From Alitta virens (Eukaryota > Annelida > Polychaeta > Phyllodocida > Nereididae), in the NCBI GenBank assembly GCA_932294295.1, contig OW028577.1:3066001-3130000 (forward strand): DNA of 64,000 nucleotides, given 5' to 3'. Below the pieces are notes generated by a model, which saw only the letters and a list, made by a program, of their open reading frames with translations, was not told the DNA's origin and searched no databases. A program made the translations under genes and the position numbers. Below, piece by piece: positions 25,500 through 33,085 of the stretch. Every line of letters begins with the position of its first letter. Position 1 is the first letter of the stretch.

Positions 25500-28400
25500 A
25501 TGGATGCCTTCAAGTTCTTGCTTTTTGTAAGCATTGTTTTTGCCTGCGAGAGACTTAGGGACAGACTCTATTGTACCGACGATGATCTGGAAAATTTCGA
25601 GGACGTCAGCATTGATGGTGTCACAGAGATTGAGTAAGTAGCTTTTATTTTATATGAATGTACACAACAGGTCGGACAATCCTAACATGTTAAAAACATC
25701 ATTATGATATCTACATACCTTGAAAACACAATGATTATCCATTTGAAGCTGCTAATCCGTAGTTTAGGGCACAGATACTTGCCGAACAACGTATATTTGA
25801 TTACAGTTGCCGGCAAGCGCATGTATTTAGGTCACTAAATTTACGCCGTTTGTACATGTGTGGAATAGCGCATCAGCAGCGGCTTCAAGCGCCCAGCGTA
25901 GTGGCATAGGATTGCGTTAATAATGGACTTTTAACCGACATTTAGTGTCACTACACACCAAATTAGTTAGAACAATCATGCCTAAGTATGTTACAACTGT
26001 TGTCAAAGGGAAATAAGACAGGATTTACTTCAAATCACGGGTATTACTAGCGAGGTGAGAGACGGTCGTTTGTTTACATTTTTATATTGACGCGTAGCTA
26101 GGCAGCGTAGGCTGGGAGAGGAATTTTACGAATTTGTACTATAGTCAAGTTTTTCTCAGCTTCTACTTGTCGGATCTTCATCAAATTTAGTTTGATAGCT
26201 GCGCTTTTGTATTGCGGTTTTAATGGTGTGTCATTTACAGCTGTACTCCCAAAACTGTACGAAAACGCAAGTTAAAACCGTTTTGACAGGATTTCCATAT
26301 GTATTAAAGTGTTTACATTTTTCAAATGATTGATAAATATATAAGTTAGACAAAGACCGTTGGTTATTTTGAATGTTTTGTGTTTTCTAAGTGCAATTAT
26401 CAGCTAACTGACTCAATTGGTAATGTTTCTTTTTATCCAGTCCATGTTTTGTGATCGTCAATACTACAATTAAGATAAACCTTATTGTGTGATTTACAAT
26501 TGCATTTACTGACTCAATAGACAATGTTTCTTTTATCCAGTCCATGCTGTGTGATATGCAGTATTGCAATTGATAAACCTTATGAGTTCTGTAATTTGCA
26601 ATTGCATTTATGAAAGTAAAGCTATGAACACCTTTACCCCATTTAAAAAACTGTAATTAACTGATTTAAAACAAAAGATCACATATTTGTCGGGTTTTAA
26701 ACATATTTTAATTGATAGCCTTTATCATAACTAGACACTTTGATCTAAGAATTAGAAAATGTTGATTACCAAATGAATTAAATATGATAGATTAAATGAT
26801 AAAGGAGAATGTATCAATACTGATATTTCAGCTATCAGTACATACATATGATTTCCCCCCTATTTTTAGCAATAGTCACAAGATTTTGATAAATGGCCTT
26901 TTGCAACAATTAGAATTTGATGGTTGCTGTTCTGACTGTCAAAAATGTCAGTAAAAAGTTTAGCCAATGGATTTTGTTAGTTATAATAATAGTCTTTGTC
27001 AGTAATCACCAAAAATCTTTATCATTGGGAAGGAGTGAATTGTAACTGTACAGGTTAATAGTTTTTTATAGAAACATTTATGTATGGGAGGGCTAATATA
27101 TCTTTCATAGAATGTCAGAGACTGTAAATATGGACAGCTATTTGCCAGCAAATAATCAAAACCTCATCTTTGTACCTGTTCAAAATCTATATTAAATAAG
27201 TTTTAATGCAGATATATTCATATGACTAATTTCTCAAATTTGTTTGCAGTTTCGACACGGAGTTGAAGGAGTATGTATTGCACATACTTGAGATGGCTAC
27301 ACTTACAGTAATCTTCAACCAGGAGAATGTGGTCCACTTGGTAGATGGAAAACCTGCAGCATCAACTGAGAGCACCGAAACATCACCTATGACATCATCG
27401 GAGCCGCCATCACAGACAACATCACAGACAACATCAGAGACAACATCAGAGACAACATCAGAGACAACATCAGCAGCGACTACATCATCGGAAACTACAT
27501 CATCAGAGAAATCGACAACACCGCAAAGACCCCATACACCAAGGAGGATCAAGTCTTCAACTACAGCCAGCACGACAACAAGAAGAAGTGGATCAACTAC
27601 CGTCACCACCACCACTATTGTCACGACAGTAGAGTCTGGGACACACCATTCGTCAGGGTGGAGCACGAGGAATGTCAGTCTGATATCATGTATTGCTGGC
27701 AGCAGTGTAGTCCTCTGCATCCTGGTTGCCTGTATCATCTGTTGTAAAGGTGAGACTATATAGATGTTACATATAATACATTTACCAATTAATAAGTACT
27801 GACTGTAGACCTCAGGGCTATAATATGTGAATATGAATAATGAGAAAAAAAAAAGCCAAAAAGTAACTTTGTTGTTGTCCTTTTTCAGTGAGGAGAAGAC
27901 ATAGGATGCAGGTATATCAGAGACTTGATGACGACATTTCTTTGGTCAACATGCAATCGATTGACAATCCTGACAACACCCTATTCATGAATCCTTTGAT
28001 AGATGTACAGCCCAATGATAACGGTAATTTAGTACTTATATATGTCAATTGGACAAATTATTGCATATGCTGCTATGGATAATAAAACATTTTGTCCCAA
28101 ATTTCATTTGATGATTCAGTTTAAGATTTGTTTATTTTGCTTTTTCAAAGAAACTACTTCAGAAATCTGTATATAAATACTGTTCATGTAACACTCTGTT
28201 TTCATTATGACAATGACTGATAATAAACTTTTTTTTTATCAGTTGTACTTGGAGCTATGGGACCTGTGCTCGTGTGTGATGATAGATCTGAGACTGGAAG
28301 TGATGGGAGTGGTTAGTGTTACATTTACCTTGTTATATATATGTATCCCTAATACTTAATCACATCAAAATCAGTCAATAATACACATTAATGGATACTT

Positions 28401-28573
28401 TTGAGTTGTGAAGTTTTTAACACCAAAACTGTTTAATAATGATCAAATGGTTATACTTCACAGTATTTACAGCCAAACTAAAATCTATTACACTGCTGCT
28501 TTCAGATATAAGGAGAAGGAGTCAGAGGCAAGCATCCAAAGATGCCACAGAAAAAATGAAGAAGATGCGATAA
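25500..28573 (+). CDS. spliced type I membrane glycoprotein, five exons
   Basis: Exons 25500-25633, 27250-27749, 27889-28023, 28243-28311 and 28506-28573 join with GT-AG introns into one open frame of 301 codons. Intron phases are 2, 1, 1, 1. The protein has a signal peptide (1-15, hydrophobic to VFA), a short Cys-poor head (16-79), a Ser/Thr-rich mucin-like stalk (about 80-181) with tandem ETTS units, one membrane segment (about 187-210), a basic stop-transfer VRRRHR, and the trafficking motif YQRL (221-224). A poly(A) signal lies at 28630. No family is recognised. It lies wholly inside the Polinton. Multiple introns in such an element suggest capture of a host gene. A role in attachment, envelopment or host-cell modulation is speculation. 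The splice model comes from sequence alone. Confidence 0.72.
25634..27249 (+). other. intron 1 of the membrane glycoprotein gene
   Basis: Starts GTAAGT and ends TTGCAG. It contains a host-type interspersed repeat (26085-26292) and a two-copy tandem repeat with a period of about 115 bp (26393-26615, TAATGTTTCTTTTTATCCAG-like units). No further exon is obvious, though alternative exons cannot be excluded. Confidence 0.65.
26085..26292 (+). repeat. host-type interspersed repeat, copy 1
   Basis: Shares CTATAGTCAAG, TCAGATCTTCA-like and GCTGTACTCCCAAAACTGTA segments with 30250-30420 and, inverted, with 53925-54065 outside the Polinton. A SINE or MITE-like family; ends not defined. Confidence 0.7.
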
Positions 28574-28629
28574 AAATTTTTTTTTTAATGTACATGGGAT
28601 TTATATATATATATATTTTTTTTTTTCTT

Positions 28630-28635
28630 AATAAA
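28630..28635 (+). terminator. poly(A) signal AATAAA
   Basis: Lies 57 bases after the stop of the five-exon glycoprotein gene. Confidence 0.7.
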
Positions 28636-28775
28636 ATAGTGTTTTAAAAGATTCACATGTCTACTCTCACTACCTTAATTTCTACCTCATTATACTTACT
28701 AAATTTCAGTGCATTAGATACTACTGTATTAAAAATAAGTTTCACAAGACATGATATTTTGTGTCAGCAACAACA

Positions 28776-28826
28776 TGTGTTCATGGTCTGCTCTCTTTGG
28801 AGGATTTGGTGGCCTTGAAAAAGGCC
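28776..28826 (-). terminator. histone-type 3' end element for the 103-aa gene
   Basis: Read on the minus strand, 28826-28811 is GGCCTTTTTCAAGGCC: a 6-bp stem with a UUUC loop. ACCA follows, then CAAAGAGAGC (28799-28790) after 11 nt. This is the arrangement of replication-dependent histone mRNA: stem-loop for SLBP plus a purine-rich site for U7 snRNA. It lies 34 nt past the stop codon. The 51-bp element matches 30101-30151 in inverted orientation at 50 of 51 positions. Confidence 0.75.
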
Positions 28827-28845
28827 TATGGATGGTGATTTTGAT

Positions 28846-28861
28846 AGTCTTGAAAAAGACC
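28846..28861 (-). terminator. second histone-like stem-loop overlapping the stop codon
   Basis: On the minus strand, GGTCTTTTTCAAGACT forms five Watson-Crick pairs plus one terminal G-U pair with the same TTTC loop. Its first G is the last base of the TAG stop of the 103-aa gene. It lacks the downstream purine element and may be a degenerate duplicate. Confidence 0.55.
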
Positions 28862-29172
28862 TAATAATGAAACTTTCTTTGGTGATCAGGGTACGCCGTA
28901 ATAATAAATTCCTGATAGTTGGTAACCACACTGATTACATCAGTTATGATCCGAGAATGCCTCAACCGACCGATCTCCTCATACAGACATTTTGAATAGA
29001 CAGACTTGTTGTCTTTATCTGTCTCAATCCATTTCCCATCTTGCACAGCTTGTATGGACCATCCCATCACCATTTCCATGCTGATCCAATCAAAGAACTG
29101 ACTCTTATTATCTATTGTGTTCATGTGTCTGGAAGAAACATGATGGGCAAAGGATTCAGAAAAACCAGCCAT
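28861..29172 (-). CDS. uncharacterised 103-aa Polinton cargo protein
   Basis: Intronless ATG frame encoding a soluble protein with no membrane segment. Notable parts are ESFAHHVSSRHMN near the N-terminus, a central WSIQAVQDGKWIETDKD, and a C-terminal predicted strand pair ending EFIITAYPD. The His/Arg-rich start and the final IITAYP strand recall small DUF4258/barnase-fold proteins, but this is a weak resemblance. I do not assign a function. The gene is followed directly by two histone-type stem-loops and points away from the RING gene, with which it shares the 51-bp 3' element. Confidence 0.6.
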   Translation of the reverse strand: MAGFSESFAHHVSSRHMNTIDNKSQFFDWISMEMVMGWSIQAVQDGKWIETDKDNKSVYSKCLYEEIGRLRHSRIITDVISVVTNYQEFIITAYPDHQRKFHY

Positions 29173-29224
29173 TTTCAGTTATTGCAAAAAACAGAATGAG
29201 CCATCATCTCATTTTTCAGCAAAA

Positions 29225-29645
29225 AATTCTCCCCTCCCCCCCCCCCCCAAAAAAAAAAAAACAAAAAAAAACAAATATGGCCTAATAGTTGTATTTGAGA
29301 ACCACACCCCTAGTCATATTTTAGTCAATGAAATAGACATTGTCACACCCACAAGTACCTCCCCCACTGACCTTTCATCTTACTAATCCTCTCTCACCTA
29401 CCCCACCTGCCGAAATTCTCCCTCCCCCCCCCCCCAAAAAAAACAAATACAAATATGGCCTAATAGTTGTACTTGAGAACCACACGCCTAGTCATATTTT
29501 AGCCAATGAAATAGGCATTGTCACACCCACAAGTACCCCCTCACTGACCTTTCATCTTACTAATCCTCTCTCACCTACCCCACCTGCTGTGCCCCCCACC
29601 CCCCCCCCCCCAAAACCCCCCCCCCCCCCCCACCTACCCACTTGC
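29225..29645. repeat. C-rich tandem repeat, period about 185 bp
   Basis: Two copies of a unit containing AACAAATATGGCC, GAGAACCACAC and TTTCATCTTACTAATCC, separated by runs of C and A. It separates the divergent 103-aa and RING genes, so their promoters should lie here; no TATA box is evident. Proline-rich frames read through it are artefacts. Confidence 0.8.
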
Positions 29646-29689
29646 AGGGTAACTTTCATCACTAGGGACCAGCATCTCAACAACTGAAC

Positions 29690-30082
29690 ATGTTGTGCTT
29701 AATTTGCTGTGAAAACCGACAACAGGTGACATATTCATGCTGTTCAACTGATAGCATGGAAATGAAGGTATGCCAGTCTTGTGCTGAGCACATTTTCATT
29801 GGAAATGTAACATCTGCAGTTATGAATGGAGTTAACAATCCGAGGCTAGCTCCTGTATGTCCATTCTGCAGGAGTAAGTTCTTTGTGATTAGGAAACAGA
29901 ATGGTAGCAGAGTTTCTATTTCAACAAGAAATGTGCTACTTACTGCAAAGATTGCAAAGAAAGAAATGGAACAAATATTGACCGGGCTTCTTCAGGAGAG
30001 GAATGAATTAAGAAGAGCTCTTATTCATGGCCATCTTGTACCACTTGGTCAGATACTTGGTGTACCAGTAAGAAGAAACTGA
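29690..30082 (+). CDS. RING-like zinc-finger protein, candidate E3 ligase
   Basis: A 130-aa intronless protein. Cysteines fit a RING-type cross-brace: C3-x2-C6, C17/C18, C28-x2-C31 with H34, and C57-x2-C60 in VCPFCRSKF. The spacing between the second and third pairs departs from the textbook C3HC4, as in several viral RING variants. Residues about 85-110 (AKIAKKEMEQILTGLLQER) form an amphipathic, possibly coiled-coil helix. RING proteins usually recruit E2 enzymes for ubiquitin transfer; targeting of host defence factors is inferred. The stop is 18 nt before a histone-type stem-loop. Start: first ATG, just before the first Cys pair. Confidence 0.72.
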   Translation: MLCLICCENRQQVTYSCCSTDSMEMKVCQSCAEHIFIGNVTSAVMNGVNNPRLAPVCPFCRSKFFVIRKQNGSRVSISTRNVLLTAKIAKKEMEQILTGLLQERNELRRALIHGHLVPLGQILGVPVRRN

Positions 30083-30100
30083 TCATCTTTTTAATTTTTC

Positions 30101-30151
30101 GGCCTTTTTCAAGGCCACCAAACCCTCCAAAGAGAGCAGACCATGAACACA
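30101..30151 (+). terminator. histone-type 3' end element for the RING gene
   Basis: 30101-30116 is GGCCTTTTTCAAGGCC, differing from the canonical GGCYCTTTTCAGRGCC by a single covarying pair (C-G to T-A). ACCA follows directly. A purine element CAAAGAGAGC lies at 30128-30137, 11 nt after the stem. The element sits 18 nt past the stop, the short distance typical of histone mRNAs. No AATAAA is seen nearby. Confidence 0.78.
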
Positions 30152-30754
30152 GCTGTGATATTTAGTTATTAATTTAATTTTTAAATGAGAAAAATGTTTT
30201 TACATGTTTTTTTTTATATATACCTTTGATTGCATGCAATAACATAGACAGGGAGGGGGATTTTGTCTGGACTGAATTTGTACTATAATCAAACTTTTCC
30301 CGGTTTCTACCTGTCAGATCTTCACTAAATTTGATTTGCTAGTTACGCTTTGTATTGCGGTTCTAATGATGTGTCATTTATCGCTGTACTGATCAAACTG
30401 TACGCTTGGGAAATATCAGTACAGGTGGCGCTTGAGTTGCTATGAGTATTTGTGAGGTACTAGTGGCTCCATCTACAGCATTTGTGCCAAACGACCTTGA
30501 CATTGCTAAAGGCTTTTTGAGTGAACAGGCTGAACATGTGTTTTGGCATTGAGATGGCTCCAAAGTACGAAATTAGTGTCAAATGACTTGTTGACACACT
30601 AAACCATCGTCAGACAATTTAGAGATTCAACTACAGTCCACTCCAAGAGTCAGCAGTATAGATGTCAAACCGGAAAACAATTTTTGACCTATTATCACTC
30701 ACTGTACAAAGGTAAGTAAAAAAAAACACAAATTCATTTCATATATTTAAATCA
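30152..30754. other. spacer with host-type repeat copy 2
   Basis: 30250-30420 is a diverged copy of the interspersed repeat also present at 26085-26292 and 53925-54065. No gene was seen in this stretch, which marks the boundary between cargo and core halves. Confidence 0.65.
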
Positions 30755-30755
30755 G

Positions 30756-30761
30756 TTTATT
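30756..30761 (-). terminator. poly(A) signal AATAAA (minus strand)
   Basis: TTTATT on the plus strand, 9 bases beyond the stop of the PC4-like gene. Confidence 0.65.
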
Positions 30762-30769
30762 TTCACATA

Positions 30770-31177
30770 TCAGTACATAAAAAAGTGTCTGTTAATGTTC
30801 ATTATATTAGATAGTTGTTCAAATTCTCCTTTCTTCAGATTTACTCCACATTTAGTAGGTACTTTTTCAATGTCACCAGGTGGTACCCAAAACAATCTAA
30901 TGTCAGCTGTGCCATAGTCTGTCACCCTGAGTTTGATGTCATCATTTATGAACAGTTCAAGTTCTTCTTTAGCCTCCAATGCTGCTAGAACTCTTGGTGA
31001 TAGATTCATCAGAACTTTGGCATCCTTTGGAGAAAGACAGACTCCTTTTTTGGTTGGAAGTGAGTATTCATACATTCTTAGATGTAGCAGCATTTTGCCA
31101 TGATATTCCTTGTATGAAACTCTGTAACCTCTACCTAAGTCCTCCTCAAAATAGACCACATCATTTACTATAGCCAT
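30770..31177 (-). CDS. PC4/Sub1-like single-stranded-DNA-binding protein
   Basis: A 135-aa protein from the ATG at 31177. Residues about 16-60 match the PC4 fold: an RVSYKEYHGKMLLHLRMYEY strand set, then the characteristic KKGVCLSPKDAKVLMNL turn and helix. In eukaryotes PC4/Sub1 binds single-stranded DNA and assists transcription and replication. In this element it could coat displaced strands during protein-primed replication or act on promoters. The C-terminal half (about 70-135) is unrecognised and may be a second, diverged repeat of the fold. A TATTTAAG box sits about 32-39 nt upstream. Confidence 0.7.
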   Translation of the reverse strand: MAIVNDVVYFEEDLGRGYRVSYKEYHGKMLLHLRMYEYSLPTKKGVCLSPKDAKVLMNLSPRVLAALEAKEELELFINDDIKLRVTDYGTADIRLFWVPPGDIEKVPTKCGVNLKKGEFEQLSNIMNINRHFFMY

Positions 31178-31208
31178 CTTGATAGTGATCAATAGATGAT
31201 CACAGCTG

Positions 31209-31216
31209 CTTAAATA
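31209..31216 (-). promoter_or_regulatory. TATA-like box of the PC4-like gene
   Basis: TATTTAAG on the minus strand, about 32-39 nt before the ATG at 31177, at the distance seen for other core genes. Confidence 0.5.
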
Positions 31217-31246
31217 CTCATCTCAGCTGCTGGTGAGTTCAGTCTG

Positions 31247-31430
31247 ATTGGTTTGCTATTTTTAGAAAGTGATGTCATTGGCCAGTAGAAGGATCCATGA
31301 CTTGACCTGCATGGCTGAGGTCATTTCAGGTCAATCTGTTTTGTTTGCTATTTTAAGAAAGTGATTTCATTGGTCAGTAGAAGGATCCATGACTTGACCA
31401 ACATGGCTGAGGTCATTTCAGGTCAACTTG
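31247..31430. repeat. two-copy tandem repeat, period 92 bp
   Basis: Copies share TTTGCTATTTT, TCATTGG and CAGTAGAAGGATCCATGACT. It lies upstream of the PC4-like gene promoter. Confidence 0.75.
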
Positions 31431-31457
31431 TAGTAAGTGTTCTGAAACGATCAATGG

Positions 31458-31551
31458 AATCCGGCCTCTGGCACGCGCTCGCGCCCGTGCCTGAGTCCGG
31501 TCCCATGGTGTGCGGCCGGCGGGGGGGGCCCCCTCTCTCTCCTCTCTCTTT
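31458..31551. other. abrupt GC-rich CpG-dense patch
   Basis: About 94 bases of very high GC with many CpGs (for example CACGCGCTCGCGCCCGTG) inside a strongly AT-rich element, ending in a CT-rich run. It lies between two minus-strand genes. It could be captured sequence, a regulatory patch or an assembly error. Confidence 0.6.
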
Positions 31552-31556
31552 TGGAC

Positions 31557-31991
31557 TTAATGTATCAGCCACTTTGATGTTTTTGCAGGTGTACCTGGAG
31601 GAGATGTTGAAATTAGAGACAAGGAAGTATTGATGTGCTTCAGTACTTGGTGAAACTGTATCCAGCCAACTGGTTTTTTTCTGGTCCCATTGACAGCTGT
31701 ACGGACAAGATCTACAATGTTTGTGTTTGGTAAAATCTTTGTATTAATATTGACATTGCCATTTGGAGACCATGATATGATGGATGAGTAACGTTTTAGA
31801 TAACTTAGTAATCTGGATGCTTTTTCTTTTGTAGACTTGGAGAATGATTCAAGTATAAAATCATCCTCACCGCCTTCAGACTTTTCTTCAATGTGTTCCA
31901 TTACTTCTGAGGTCTTGGGTGGCTGGATATCATCTTTGACTTGTGACTTGAATTTATTATAAGTTGACACAGGTATAACAAAAAACTTCAT
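31557..31991 (-). CDS. conserved Polinton protein of unknown function
   Basis: A 144-aa protein from the ATG at 31991, starting MKFFVIPVSTYNKFKS, with an acidic middle (EHIEEKSEGGEDD). Its C-terminal domain contains ISWSPNGNVNI, NTNIVDLVRTAVNG and VGWIQFHQVLKHIN. I recall this layout as a recurrent small protein beside capsid genes in animal Polintons; its function is not known. Its ATG overlaps the TGA of the upstream gene (ATGA), suggesting both are translated from one mRNA. The frame is open further upstream, but no earlier ATG exists. Confidence 0.68.
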   Translation of the reverse strand: MKFFVIPVSTYNKFKSQVKDDIQPPKTSEVMEHIEEKSEGGEDDFILESFSKSTKEKASRLLSYLKRYSSIISWSPNGNVNINTKILPNTNIVDLVRTAVNGTRKKPVGWIQFHQVLKHINTSLSLISTSPPGTPAKTSKWLIH

Positions 31992-32299
31992 TCCAGTAAC
32001 TGTAATTGAGGAAACACAGCTTTCAGTACTTTGGGCCAGGCCCTTTTTAATTTTAAGCAAAGTCCTCTTCTGCCTTTCTCCTTACTATTTGCTAATTTCC
32101 GCAAATCACCACTGTATCTTTTCAGTTCTCTCACTGCAGGTTGAGAAATGACCAACCCTCCTTCCAAGATGTTGCGTACGATCTGACGAAGGGCTTCTGA
32201 TTGAGGTCTACTTATTGTTCGGAGTAAGACAGTCCTTTGACCGGCATCGGCAGTGAATAACAGCTTGATGAAGCTCAGATTCTTCTTCACTGCACTCAT
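31988..32299 (-). CDS. small helical Polinton protein next to the ATPase
   Basis: A 103-aa protein beginning MSAVKKNLSFIKLLFTADAG, followed by QRTVLLRTISRPQSEALRQI and NILEGG, predicted all-helical, with a basic segment (KEKGRRG) and an amphipathic C-terminus. Small proteins with this pattern recur beside ATPase and capsid genes in animal Polintons. A structural or genome-condensing role is possible, but I do not assert one. A TATATAAAG box lies 34 nt upstream, inside the end of the ATPase gene, and the stop overlaps the next start. Confidence 0.68.
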   Translation of the reverse strand: MSAVKKNLSFIKLLFTADAGQRTVLLRTISRPQSEALRQIVRNILEGGLVISQPAVRELKRYSGDLRKLANSKEKGRRGLCLKLKRAWPKVLKAVFPQLQLLE

Positions 32300-32324
32300 G
32301 GTGAAAATGAGATGTTTTGTGCAG

Positions 32325-33050
32325 TTACTGTGCTTTATATACCGTAGTTAGATCATCATCAGGAAAAATATGTGACCTGAGCCGTAAATTTTGTGGAGTG
32401 TGATTGTGTAAATCTATGATAAAGTATGTGTATGGTATTGGTGTGGCTAGGCTATATGCATCGCTCAGCTTAGGGATGTCAATTTGTCTACCTAGAGTCT
32501 TCACCTGCAGTATGTCTCTGGTATTGGCCATTAAGATAAAGACTTGTGTATTGAGACTTAGACTTCGACCATGCTTTGATTTGACAAAGATGTTGTGAGT
32601 TAGCAAAATCACTGTACAGTGATTGTGATGGGTGCCTACAGTAAAAAGCTTTAGTATTGAATCGGCATCGGATGCATCAGTCATTAGGTCATCTAGGACT
32701 AGTAGCTTGTGGTCATTACTCGATGTTTGAAAGTCTTCTAAATCACCATCACTTGGCATACCATGATGAAATGTAATATTATCAATTTCTTCCTGCATCT
32801 TGTCAAACTTTTGCTGCCAAGTACTGTTGTAACAGTACATGATATTTTTTGGAGTCTGTTGAAATAAATCATGCTTTAGTAAGCGGTAGACAAACGAGGT
32901 CTTGCCTCCTTGCGTCGGTGAAGAAATAATTATGTTACTTGGACTTGGAAATAGTATGAGGACTTTGTCTTGTGACATTGTCTTCCAGGATTCTGGCACA
33001 TCACTATGTTCTTCTGCAAAAGAGATATCTACAATGTTCGGTCTCTCCAT
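32325..33050 (-). CDS. ATP: genome-packaging ATPase (FtsK/HerA, A32-like)
   Basis: A 241-aa P-loop ATPase. Walker A is SSPTQGGKTS (43-52, Lys50), Walker B is KLLVLDDLM (115-123, Asp120-Asp121), and LLTHN (149-153) fits the sensor strand. Size and motif spacing match Polinton and adintovirus packaging ATPases, which pump DNA into preformed capsids. The gene lies 35 bp after the major capsid gene on the same strand, as usual for this element class. No disruption is visible. Confidence 0.92.
   Translation of the reverse strand: MERPNIVDISFAEEHSDVPESWKTMSQDKVLILFPSPSNIIISSPTQGGKTSFVYRLLKHDLFQQTPKNIMYCYNSTWQQKFDKMQEEIDNITFHHGMPSDGDLEDFQTSSNDHKLLVLDDLMTDASDADSILKLFTVGTHHNHCTVILLTHNIFVKSKHGRSLSLNTQVFILMANTRDILQVKTLGRQIDIPKLSDAYSLATPIPYTYFIIDLHNHTPQNLRLRSHIFPDDDLTTVYKAQ
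32333..32341 (-). promoter_or_regulatory. TATA box TATATAAAG
   Basis: On the minus strand, 34 nt before the ATG at 32299. It overlaps the last codons of the upstream ATPase gene. Confidence 0.65.
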
Positions 33051-33085
33051 GTCAAATGGTTAGGGTTGACCATGTGTATTGTCTT

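Noticed and set aside
27226..27738. 170-codon frame opposite the glycoprotein stalk
   Set aside because: Mirror of the Ser/Thr-rich repeat; the plus strand has matching splice sites, a membrane segment and a continuing frame.
29340..29687. proline-rich 115-codon frame before the RING gene
   Set aside because: Produced by C-runs in a tandem repeat, with a non-ATG opening and a composition explained by the repeat.
31988..32060. Frameshifted fusion of the two small core proteins
   Set aside because: The downstream frame is open through here, but an ATG overlapping the upstream stop (ATGA) explains both as separate proteins, matching other junctions in the block.
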